A DNA stretch of 64,000 nt from Fusarium oxysporum f. sp. lycopersici 4287 (taxonomy: Eukaryota; Ascomycota; Sordariomycetes; Hypocreales; Nectriaceae), in NCBI RefSeq assembly GCF_000149955.1, contig NC_030990.1, positions 3,709,482 to 3,773,481 of the forward strand, read 5' to 3'. The position numbers were made by a program, and so were the translations under genes. Below are positions 25,317-35,405 of this stretch, piece after piece. Within the stretch, counting starts at the first letter, position 1. Each line of letters starts with the position of its first letter. The notes beneath the pieces were generated by a model. The model was given only the letters and a program-made list of their open reading frames with translations, had not been told where the DNA came from and did no database searches.

Positions 25317-25967
25317 AACGGGACCCGCAAGATAATGGGCTAATGGAGTTTGGGCACAGGCATGGAGTATGGGTATCTTGTATCTTGTATCACTGGAATG
25401 CAGCATGGAGCCGATTATGAAGGCAGTCGTAGACGGGAGCTTATAGGTTGGGGTGAAAAGCCGCTAGATATATGGATGTTTATGTTTATTTATATGGTGA
25501 ACTTGACTTACACATGGAGACATGACACATGGAGCTAGCTTGATCTTAGCGAATCGTGATTATGGTGTAACAACCTCAACGCCACGCGATATCGAGACTC
25601 ACTTTTCAGCATCAGCTACAAACTTGGTGTTCCAAGACAGAATCAATCAACATCTTACGATGCTCTTTTCTCCGAGTGCGATATCGGGTGCATACCTAGA
25701 CTACATGATGTGTGAAGATTATGTAATGGCCCCGTCATTCGATATCCGAGCTTCAACTGGAATTAGGTAGCTCCCCGGTCATCCGCCCTTATTGTTTAGC
25801 ACATTGTTTGGGCAGCCCAGCTCTGGCATCCATTTCATCACATCCATCCACCGCGCTTAGAACCACTACGTCAACATTCCGCGTGCCCAAATACCAGTTT
25901 ATTTTGTGTCTGCAATGTGATATCCCTCCTCTTTTCCAAACAACAATCCTTCCGAAAGAACCCCGCC
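25317..25967. other. Intergenic, ARP8 3' region and MFS promoter
   Basis: This stretch follows the ARP8 stop and precedes the MFS start. No gene is seen. Confidence 0.5.
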
Positions 25968-27790
25968 ATGTTGCGATATCTACCATTTGCGCCGTCGACG
26001 ACGCCTCTACAGGCACTGACGTACCTTCTCGGCATATCGCTCTTCTCGATCTCCTTTCTTGTATTTTTGAACAGCTCTGTTTCTTTTGTTATTACCGACC
26101 TGATTGGGCAGAAGGAGGGCGTTGGCGATGTCGTGGGAACTCTTGGCTTCGTCGATGAGCTCGTTGCGCTTGTCGCTTGTCCAGGATGGGGTCTTGTGTC
26201 GGATCGTCTGGGTGTTAGATGGGTTGCTGTCATTGGATACGCGATAATTGGTGTCTCGCTGGCTCTGTTTGTGCAGGCGAAGACTGTGTATCCCCAATTG
26301 TTGCTGGCTCGCGTGTTATTCGCAATCGGCGCATCTGCAGCGTGAGTTGAGACAGAGTATAGCTTACATGAACGAGCATTGCTAACTTTGGAAGGGCCAC
26401 AATGGTAACTGCGATACTCCCATCTTTGACGGACGATAGCAATAACGAGGAGGATGAAGCTCAAGCTAGAATTAAAGCTCTCCAGAATGCGACAGCCCGA
26501 AGCAGTATTGCCTTCTCTGTCGAATCCGAAGCGACAATCACCCAGGAACGATACACGCAGTCTATTTCTGAGCCGAGCACAACGGATACCGCCGATACTG
26601 CGGCAGGAAGACCATCCAAACTAGCGGGATTCGTTGGACTGTTTACTGGATGCGGTGCGCTTGTCGCACTGACGCTGTTCCTCCCACTCCCGGCGCGATT
26701 TGGCGAGAATAAAGGTACTACCCCCGCTGAAGCGGTATCGTATAGCTTCTACGTTGTTGCGGCTGTCGCATTGGCCGTGTCTATCTTTGTTGCGATCGGT
26801 CTGCGCAACATCAAAGGTGAGGAGGGTAAGGGTTGGAGAATGCTCTTCGGACTGAAGAACGATGACGAATCGAGTGATGGAAACGGCCGTGAGCGACGTG
26901 TAAGTCAAACACAATTCGATTTTGGTTGATCTCCCACTAACAAGATATAGAAGCTTGCGCCGTATCTCCACCTCATGAAAGACTCGGTCTTCCTTGGCTT
27001 CGTTGATTCACGAATCGGACTTGGCTATGTTGGCGGTTTTGTTGCCCGAGCTTCAAGCGTTGCTATCTCACTCTTCATCCCTTTGTACGTCAACACGTTT
27101 TACATCAGCAACGGTTTCTGCAAAGGCTCGCCTCACGATTCGTCGCCCGAACTCAAGGAGGAGTGCAGAGCTGCATACGTCCTGTCTTCCATCCTTACTG
27201 GTGTGGCGCAACTCATGGGCCTCATTTGCGCTCCTATCTTCGGATACCTTGCCAGTCGAACTGGTCGCATCAACTACCCCATCGTCGTCTCGACCGTTTT
27301 TGGTATCGTAGGCTACATCGCCCTTCCGCAACTCTCCAGTCCTGAAATCAAGGACGTAGACGGCCGAGGCGGTAGTCCCGCAATCTTCTTTATTGTTTCA
27401 CTTCTTGGTATCAGCCAGATCGGCGCTATCGTTTGCAGTCTTGGTTCTCTTGGCCGTGGAGTTCTCGCAGTTGAGCTGCCTCGAACCGCCCGCCCCGAAA
27501 GCCTGCTCCAGCCAGAGGAGTACGAATCAGCCAACGATGAGAGCCGACCTCTCATCAGCATTACGACGGACCAAGAGTCAGTCTCTCGTATCCGCCTTAA
27601 AGGCTCTATTGCAGGCGTTTATTCTTTGTATGGTGGCTTTGCCATCTTGCTACTTACTAAGCTAGGGGGCTTTCTCTTTGACAAACTCTCCAACGGGGCG
27701 CCTTTCTACATGATGGCCATTTTTAACGCTGTTTTGCTGGCATTCTCTCTTGGAATGGATGCTTCGCACACATTTTCACATCGGGTGTAA
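25968..27790 (+). CDS. Major facilitator superfamily transporter
   Basis: Predicted 572 aa from three exons: 25968-26341, 26395-26899 and 26951-27790. The sequence has about twelve hydrophobic segments. The loop after the second segment carries the MFS motif GLVSDRLGVRW (G-x-x-x-D-R-x-G-x-R), and an equivalent YLASRTGRINY lies in the second half. A hydrophilic Ser/Thr/Asp-rich insert of about 80 residues follows AILPSLTDD, and a second acidic loop follows WRMLFGLKN. It resembles poorly characterised fungal MFS proteins such as yeast Yjr124c (from memory, not searched). The substrate is unknown. I start at MLRYLPFAPS, although an in-frame ATG lies 17 codons upstream. There is no neighbouring biosynthetic cluster. 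Confidence 0.88.
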
Positions 27791-28145
27791 GATATTGTAG
27801 CGTCTTTGTCTTCTTACAACTAGATACGAAATAAATGAAAAGCGTTCTTTTCCCCTTTCATTAGATCTTACTGGGGACACCGGTCTAGTGTTATTACCAT
27901 AGCAAAACATCACTTACTTAAAGAAGAAACATTGATATGAGGCGTATACAAATTTATTGGGACTGCTATCCTTGACCGTACCAGATACCAGTGCTGAAAG
28001 TTGTCAAATATGTCCACCCCCTGGATCCTTAACCCAGATTTCTATTACCTACACAAGTGCTGTTCGGCCTCACCATGATGTCTCGTCTCCCTGCTCGTCA
28101 GTGCTGTGACCAAACTTACGGATCGAAGTCAAGGGGGATGTTGGC
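27791..28145. other. Intergenic
   Basis: This is the convergent 3' region between the MFS gene and the small minus-strand frame. No gene is seen. Confidence 0.5.
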
Positions 28146-28364
28146 CTAACCTCGACGTTTAATATGATGACGCAAGGACTCCCGGAGCTCCTTGAACTTG
28201 TGGCGGAGCTTATCTACGAGCTCATCACGGGCATCCCTACAGGCGGTTTTGAAGTTGTCGGTGTGATACTCCATATTGCCGCAAAAAAGCTCAAGGTGCT
28301 CCTTAAAGATATTGTCCTCATCGCTCTCCTGGTCGTCAGGGTTGATAGGTTGGTAAGACTTCAT
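28146..28364 (-). CDS. Possible small charged protein, 72 aa
   Basis: A single-exon frame starts MKSYQPINPDDQESDED. It has an acidic N-terminus, two Cys, and a strongly basic amphipathic C-terminal half (DELVDKLRHKFKELRESLRH). The start context CCGCCACTATGAAG is good for a fungal gene. A TATAAA-like box lies about 200 bp upstream (near 28560). Nothing further was recognised. Codon pattern and start context favour a real gene, but it could be chance. Confidence 0.45.
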   Translation of the reverse strand: MKSYQPINPDDQESDEDNIFKEHLELFCGNMEYHTDNFKTACRDARDELVDKLRHKFKELRESLRHHIKRRG

Positions 28365-29930
28365 AGTGGCGGTTTGTGGTGATTTGGTTCTTACTGCGTG
28401 AAGGTAGTACTCCGAGCGTAGAATGTTGATAAAGGATGCTTCTGAAGTTGCTTTGGTATCCTTACAGGCTTACTGAGGTATTCTCAAGAGGTTGTTTGGC
28501 TCTGAAGTGAGTGGAGAGGAAAAGTGAAGGGAGACACTCCAAAACTAGGGACGGGCCTTTTATATTCAAATTATCGAGCAGCGCCTCCGATAGCTACTGA
28601 ACAACCATCTTTTTCTGTTCACTTGTTCTAAAACAGTTCAATACTTCCTAAATGACCTGGTTGATGGGGAAAGGGCTTAGACAAGAAAGAGCCCATTCAA
28701 CGACGTTGAGGCCAAAGGGGCCATCAAGATGTAGAATCAAGCACATTTTGTTATTGTAACTCGTATAATCGAGACCTAGGTCAGTTCATGAAGCTTATTG
28801 GAGCTTAAACGAGCTTCAAAGACCGAAAATTGAGCGAGTTACGCCTCAAGTCAAGGTCGCTCTAGCCCAGCTGACTAAGAGCTGCGAGTGCGAGCACGCA
28901 GTGGCTGTCACTGAACAGAGGCTACTTCTTCCAGCTCTAGAGAACATAGGAGAGTGTTCGAGGTATAAGCTGGGTGCAGTTCTTGCTTAAAGGCGCTTCG
29001 CAAGGTTGATTTGGATGGTGGTTCGAGGGATGACTTCACCGCACGACGTAGGTCATCGGAAAGAACAATATCTCAAGCTGCAAACAGTCTGCATGTTCTC
29101 CATTAGAGAAGCAGACTCATCCTTTTGTTAGAACGTCAAGTGCTGGTCGTTCACAATATGATATTTGCCCATACCCCTGACGGGTGCTATGTGACATATC
29201 AGATTCCGTCTACGTCCTTTTATTGGCTTGTGAGCTTGCATAGTGAGCATCTCTTACGGTAAGAACAAAGAATTGAACAAGCTCAGAGAGTTCTTTATGC
29301 TCGTTTGCGCTACAAAAGTTATGCCAGTTTCAGATGTAGGTAAGGGGGGTGAGTAATGTTGACTTAAGGACAGCAACAACTACAAGCAAATCGAGCAATG
29401 CACAATCACGGCTGAGTAGAGTATATCTATAAAGGATTGCAGACTTGTGTAAATATTATGTTTTAGAGGAAAGGCGTTGAGGTTGCCTATTGGTTGCAAC
29501 CCTAGTGCATTCATCTTGAGGCGTATCACAATCAGACAAGATATAAGAGCATTTCAAATGAATTTTGTACGGAAAACCTTCGAGAAGACCTAGAGGACAG
29601 AAATAATTCTGGGTGCAGCAGAGCTAGTGAGATCTGAGCTCAAATCCTCCCTATATCACGCAGCACTTTGCCCGTTGGACGCAGACCATCCAGCCAGACA
29701 CAAAAACCAATGGTCAACTTATTTTTTTCATTTCAACCTGTCGAAGAACAACGAATATGGCATCCTTTCCACCCCCTTCTTATAATCGTGACGAGTTGAG
29801 GGAAAAAAGGAAAAAGGGGGAGGGCGTGGGACATGCATGACGTTGACCCGTGTTTGCCTATGCCGTGAGAGGGTGCAAGCAGGGGATTTTTGGGGCGCTC
29901 TCTTGTGCGAGGCGCGCGGGCTTAGGCAAT
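28365..29930. other. Gene-free stretch
   Basis: About 1.5 kb lies upstream of the small frame and downstream of STM1. No convincing frame or RNA gene was seen. Confidence 0.5.
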
Positions 29931-31574
29931 CTAGTTGCCGCCGAGGCTGGGGAAAGCAGACTGGTCGCTGGTGTTAATAGCAGCATTGCCCTTAGCAGAT
30001 CCCTGAGGAGCACCGCCGCGACCGCCGCGGTTACCTCCACGGCCACGGTCACCACCACGCTCTCCGCCACGACCACCACGGCCGCCTCGGCCTCCGCGAG
30101 CACCACCTCGGGTGCGCTCAGGCTCGACGAAGCGAGGGTCGAAGTCAATGGTTTGCTCTTCGGGGAGATGAAATCGTTGCCGGAGCGCATCAAGTGAGTC
30201 CGGGCGAAGTACTCCTCCTCCTCGTTCTCGAGGGGCTTGGCGTTGGCCCACTTCTTGTCGAGCTTGCTGCCCTCGTTGGCCTCACGGACCTTGAGACCGG
30301 AGTCGAGAGCGGCCTTCTTCTCAGCCTGCTGGGCGAGATATTCCTCGTAAGAGACCTGCTTCTCGGCCTCCTCCTCGGCGGCGGCAGCCTCGGCGGCAGC
30401 GTCCTCAGCAACGGCATCCTTTTGCTCGTCCTTAGCGATAGCTTCACCGGCCTGCTCGTCCTTAAGCTCAGCAGTGCCTTCGTTAGCACCCCAGGATTGG
30501 GCAGCCTGCTTGTCAGAGCCACTATATTCTGTCAGTATGTCGAACAAGGCTAGGAGATTCAGTCAAGCATACCCGTGGCCGCCGAACTTGGAAGGGTGTC
30601 GGTCATCGCGCTCACGGGCGTGTCTAGCGCCACGTCCTACAGATTATCAGCTTTTGTTCGCCATGACCAAGATCCTCGGGCTACTCACCACCACGGACAC
30701 GAGCACCGGCACCGCCTCGGGGACCATCACGAGGAGCCTCCTCAGTGGATCGGTTCTGGTTTCGGTTGCTGCCAGCACCACGATCCCGGAAAGCTATTCC
30801 GAGTCAGTATTTTGACTATCAACTCAATTTCCGGTGCTTAAAACTCACCACCCTCGTTACCACCGGGACCACGGCGGTTACCGCCAGCACCACCGGCCCT
30901 TACGGGAGCCTGGGGCTCGACATTACGCTTAGTAGTACGAGCAGTGTTCTTGTCAACGGTCTTGACAGGAACGACGGGCTTCTCCTCGCCGTCACTGTCG
31001 TTGCCTGTGGGGGAGTCGACATGTCAGTACGAATGATCGTAATTGGGTTGGGCATTGGGCATCGGAGTCGATGAAGCAAGATTTGGATTTTTCTTTCTCG
31101 CGGGGAAAGCGGGGAGAGGAGGAATCGTACCGAGGTAGGCAAAAGGGTTCTGGACAGAGCGTTAGCATGATTGTATGGTTATTTGGCTATTGCGGTATCG
31201 TATTTATGGTGTTTTAGTATGAGGGGACAGGCCGTCGCGTTAGGTTAGGGCAAACAACCTGATGGGCGATGACGAGTGAAGGGAATGAGGGGCTTGTTTT
31301 GGATCATGGGCGAGAGGATGGGCGATGCGACAAGAAACAGCAGAGGCGTAGAGCAGGCGAGCAAGAGCAGAAGCAAATGCGACTGCTGAAGCCATCGAGA
31401 ACGAACGTTCTCATACAAGAGAGTTCGATCAAAGGCGTTGTGATGCAAAATTGCCAACCCAATCCAGCGCCCCAAATCAAAACTCGAGTCGAGATCGCAG
31501 GGGGTACACTGCATAGAATAGAGAAGAGAACAATAGAAGAGATGTTCAATTCGTACCTTTGTGACAACCGACAT
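29931..31574 (-). CDS. STM1: Stm1/Oga1-like ribosome-associated RNA-binding protein (frameshift in this sequence)
   Basis: Stm1-type proteins (HABP4/PAI-RBP1 family) bind 80S ribosomes and preserve them in starvation. Six exons are read: 31574-31557 (18 nt), 31149-31131 (19 nt), 31004-30849, 30793-30689, 30636-30573 and 30521-29931. The N-terminus is MSVVTKNPFAYLGNDSDGEE, the family signature, assembled from the two tiny exons and exon 3. An Arg/Gly region and the family block RHARERDDRHPSKFGGHGG follow. Next come an Ala/Glu helix, VSYEEYLAQQAEKK, KKWANAKPLENEEEEYFAR, and a C-terminal RGG-rich tail ending SAFPSLGGN. The tail is in another frame than EEEYFAR: one base is missing somewhere between about 30215 and 30130. 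Summed exon length is 953 nt, one short of a whole number of codons. This may be a sequence error, an unseen splice or a real mutation. Intron 1 is 407 nt. Confidence 0.85.
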
Positions 31575-33078
31575 CTTTGGTCGTCGCCTTGGGCTTATCG
31601 CCTTCCGTCCGGGGCGTAATTCAAATCTTGAGGGCGACGAAGAGTGGTCTACGGTCGCATGACCTTGTAAGAGGAAGAGCTTTTGGTGGTTTTGTTTGGG
31701 TTTGGGTTTGGTTGTGTACGTACGTAGAGACTCCAGCCAGCAGAGGGGGGTCGAAGCGAGTATTGGATTGTAGGAGTGGAGGGCTCAGTCAGGTTTGGCT
31801 GAGTCGAGTCGAGAGAGAGGGAGTCTCGTAAGGTACTGTAAGTATTTTTTTGGCTTCTATTGGTGTGGTGTGACCCTCGACCTTTTTTTTTTCGAGACCT
31901 AATGGTGCCCACGATCAAGACCAAATCATAGTCTAATGTTACTGGTAACAAATTCACTAATACAATTAATTGGACCAGCCTCTTTTTTTCCCACTCCCGC
32001 TCCGTTTGCCTCTTGTATTTTACCTGATCTAACTACGGTACTGACAACTCTCCAAGTACAGCGCACAACATGCCCTGACGCAGCTGTTATTACTGGTCGT
32101 CAGGTGGGACGCTGAGGGAACTCTGACGCACACGCCAAAGCGCTAGAAACCTTGTTCTCGCTTAACGATTTGTCGCAATTAAATTTGAATTTTGTGAGTG
32201 GAATTTTTCGAGGTCTTAGGGCATGAGAATGGGGTACTTTGGACAACTGGATTGGATCTTCAGAGCTAGCACAGACCAATTAACCCCGCGGTTGAGCTCC
32301 AAGCCTCTTGATGAGAATGATACTGCCAATATAGGACTACAGATCTATGGATGCTATGTACATCTATGCTCGTGATTACCAGCTATTGGGATTGACTCAA
32401 TTACTCAGTAACGATGCTGTTATATACCCAATGGGTGAGGATCTAATTCAAGCAGAGTTCAGTATTGCTTCTGAGGTTTACCTCACTTGCCTCTACCATT
32501 CAATTACCCCGCCAGAGCTTGGGCTTAGTTAGCTACGACTGGGCGTCTTTGGCTGGTGGAAACCTCCATTCCCCTCCTCAAAGTCAATGTGATCACGTTC
32601 CTAACCAGAGTCAGTCATTGTTGAATTTATCACAGCAAGTTCAATCTCCTCAATTCAACGCTCATGCTATCAATCTCAAGCTCAATTGAATACCAAAGCT
32701 CCCTTATCCTCTAACAGTTTGTTGATGGCGCCCGGCAAGATCTCGCTTGGCTCCGTGCCTCGGCCGTCCGCTTCCGGTGCCGAACCGATGTGAATGCTCT
32801 CATAGTTACGTACATCATCCGTCTCGGGCTTTGTCCTGATGATCATGATAATTCAGCCATTTCATTGGTTTGCCGAAACTGTAATCCTCTCCATCTTGGC
32901 GATCACCAAGCTCAGAGGTTCATCCTGTATAGCTTCATACTGCTCTGCTAGTCCAATTCCGCTGTATACTTAAGCACGGAACGAATGTAGTAAACAAACT
33001 TCTCTTAAAACCTTGATACATAATTCGCATGTGAATAGGGTCCTTCTTCTTTAACACATACTGCCGTGTAACAATCCT
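31575..33078. other. Gene-free stretch upstream of STM1
   Basis: The part near STM1 is C/T-rich on the minus strand, as in promoters of highly expressed fungal genes. The remainder contains no convincing frame. Confidence 0.5.
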
Positions 33079-34534
33079 CTATCGTCCTGTAAACAACCGT
33101 CTCAACTCAGACCCAACCTTGCCTCCCCATTCTCCACCCTCAGATTGTCCCGGCTTCATCTTCGCAAGGCCCTCCTCAGTCACGCTTGCATCTATTCTTC
33201 TCAATCTTCTCACCTCCTGGTTCTGTGCCGATCTCGTCGTCGCGGGCTGGTAACGATCAAGATACTCTGATGATTGTGGAGTAGCATGCACAGTTCGTTG
33301 CGAGTGCGACGTGAGCTGCGCGTGCAAGGGGCTAGCCGTCTTGACGTTTGACAAAGGAAGCGGATATGGCGTCCGCAGTACCTGATCTGGATATTCTGGA
33401 GGCGTTCTGTATGCCGATGACTCTGCCTCTGAACCATTGGCCTCTGCGCGACGTGACGGAGCGAGTCGAGAAGATGGTCGTTTCAAGGGCTCTACGCTGA
33501 CCCAGCTAACAGCTTGTTTGTGCTGCACTTCAGACCGGTTAATCATGTCGAGGTAGTCGTGCTCTGGAATTTTCTGAGTGTTGCGACTGCGAGACGGCGA
33601 AGAGGGTGGGGTTTTAGGTAGAGTTGGTGATGGTTGGCGTAGAGTACGATGTTCTGATGATCGACTTCTCACAGGCGATTCCGAGGGACAGACTGAACAA
33701 GGAGCAGAATGCTGTTTTCTCAGATCATGAGGAGGCTGAAGGTATGTTTCGGCAGCAGTTGACCTGCGCTGGCGCTCGTGGATAGTAGGACTCGGTGGTC
33801 GTTGCATGAACAACGGTATAGGCTTCAGGGGGCTTGGTTTAAAAGAAGGACCATTGATGGGATCAAAGATGTCGACCCATATAACCGATTCGGAGTTGTC
33901 CTTGAAGTCGGTTGAGACCTTGTTAACTGTGAGGTCCTCGGCCTCAACACCATATTCGTTCTTGTGGGTTCTCTGTTGGCTAGAGGAGAACTGATGCACA
34001 TGAATATTAGAAAGAATCACAGAGGCGAAACTTACAACTTACCTTCAAGTTTTTCTCGCTGTTTTTGGCCTCCCATCTCTTCCTGGTCAAACCCCCATCC
34101 ACTTTCTCAACTCTCCTCAGCCCCCTTTTCACAACATTATCCTCCTTAACACCATCAACCTCGATTTCCACGACACAAGCTGCACAAAGCGGTACCTCAG
34201 TCACCTCTCTCCCTCCACATCTTTCCTTTACTCGATCTTCTGCTCCGCTCTCTTGAAAGAGATCGTGTACTGAAACCCCCTGATGAATGGATCTGCTCCC
34301 GTAGAGTAGACATCCGTAATACGCTCGATGCCAGAAACACCAACCGAAACTGACACATTCATCCCCTCGATATATGAGCTCTCCGCAAACCCAGCAGATG
34401 GCTAGGCTAAGGAGCGCTGCGTGACATGTTGTACATGCTAGACGTCCGGTACGACCGATGATTTGAGGGGGACCTTGAAAGACGTGGAAGCAGAACGTGC
34501 AGGTGAATATGTTGGTTTGACTATGGTTTGGCAT
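33079..34534 (-). CDS. LIM-like zinc-binding protein
   Basis: Predicted 467 aa from two exons (34534-34043 and 33990-33079) with a 52-nt GTAAGT...CAG intron. The start chosen is MPNHSQTNIF; the frame is open 29 codons further upstream, but that part is hydrophobic and unlike a conserved start. The N-terminal 80 residues contain CTFC, then ACTTCH, CWVCGELIYRGDECVSFG and WCFWHRAYYGCLLYG, which is a LIM-like arrangement of Cys/His pairs. One expected ligand is Tyr (GCLLY). The rest is Ser/Pro/Arg-rich and disordered, ending EWGGKVGSELRRLFTGR. LIM domains mediate protein contacts, often at the cytoskeleton; no specific role can be given. The next gene upstream is on the same strand. Confidence 0.78.
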
Positions 34535-34968
34535 TGTAGAGGCATAAAGGGAAAGAAATGCGTTCGATAATATGTTAGGTATTGTGATAAAAGAATATAC
34601 GAGCGAGCAACCGGAGACCAAGGCTATAGTTTGGTGATCTCCAGATCGCGTTCTGAGGGAGTGTCATAGTTAGGATCGGATGTTAAATATCAGGTATGGA
34701 TATGAGAGTGGAAGACTCTACCCACAGCAAAGCCGTAACACATCAGATTAAGGAAAGTGCAGGTCATGTCAGGGAAGAAGAGCGCAACATATCAGACAGT
34801 AGGTACGAAACAAAGGATTCCTACGGGAGAGGGAGAGATATGTGTGAGGGTGTATACACAACCCTATACAATTCGAATACAATGGATGGACTATCTTCAA
34901 CCGGAATTTTAATCTCCGAAACCTGGATGCACTTTTGGCATAACGCCCCGGTAACCCCTAATCCCTTG

Positions 34969-35068
34969 NNNNNNNNNNNNNNNNNNNNNNNNNNNNNNNN
35001 NNNNNNNNNNNNNNNNNNNNNNNNNNNNNNNNNNNNNNNNNNNNNNNNNNNNNNNNNNNNNNNNNNNN
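34969..35068. other. Assembly gap, exactly 100 N
   Basis: A run of exactly 100 N is a conventional scaffold join, so the true distance across it is unknown. Confidence 0.98.
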
Positions 35069-35260
35069 GCGTTGTGGTACCAGAGTGGGAGGTCGAAGTG
35101 ACCTCGGGATCGACGACGGTACTCGAAGGAACAATAGAGGAGATACATGAGGAGCTCCTCCAGTTGAACCCCAATTGGGATGAAGAGTACATGTCCAACT
35201 TTACACAGGTTCTTGTGTCAAGCTCTGGGTGTCAGCAGAATCGAGTGACCAACATGCTAC
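35069..35260 (+). pseudogene. Possible fragment of a small secreted-protein gene
   Basis: Directly after the 100-N gap the plus strand reads VPEWEVEVTSGSTTVLEGTI and then EEIHEELLQLNPNWDEEY. This resembles the propeptide-like part of small secreted proteins that are common in Fusarium (recalled from family patterns, not searched). The frame stays open to 35409, but I see no continuation with the expected Cys-rich domain. The signal-peptide end would lie in the gap. The fragment may be a truncated relic or part of a gene lost in the join. Confidence 0.25.
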
Positions 35261-35405
35261 AGGACGAAGCAAATAACAGTGACTCTATAACATCTGTCGT
35301 GACAATCTCCAGAATACGACAGACACATAAGGTCGTATTATACATTCAATTTTCAAAAATTCGCAGCTATAGCTGCACTTCGGTGGATTCCAACCGTGTG
35401 GAAAC

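Larger units (their letters stand above)
34535..35405. other. Intergenic with assembly gap and coding-like fragment
   Basis: This spacer contains a gap and, to its right, a plus-strand fragment listed separately. Nothing else was recognised. Confidence 0.5.

Noticed and set aside
20454..27790. Secondary-metabolite cluster around the mpaB-like oxygenase and MFS transporter
   Set aside because: No backbone synthase, terpene cyclase or tailoring set is present, and ARP8, a housekeeping gene, lies between them.
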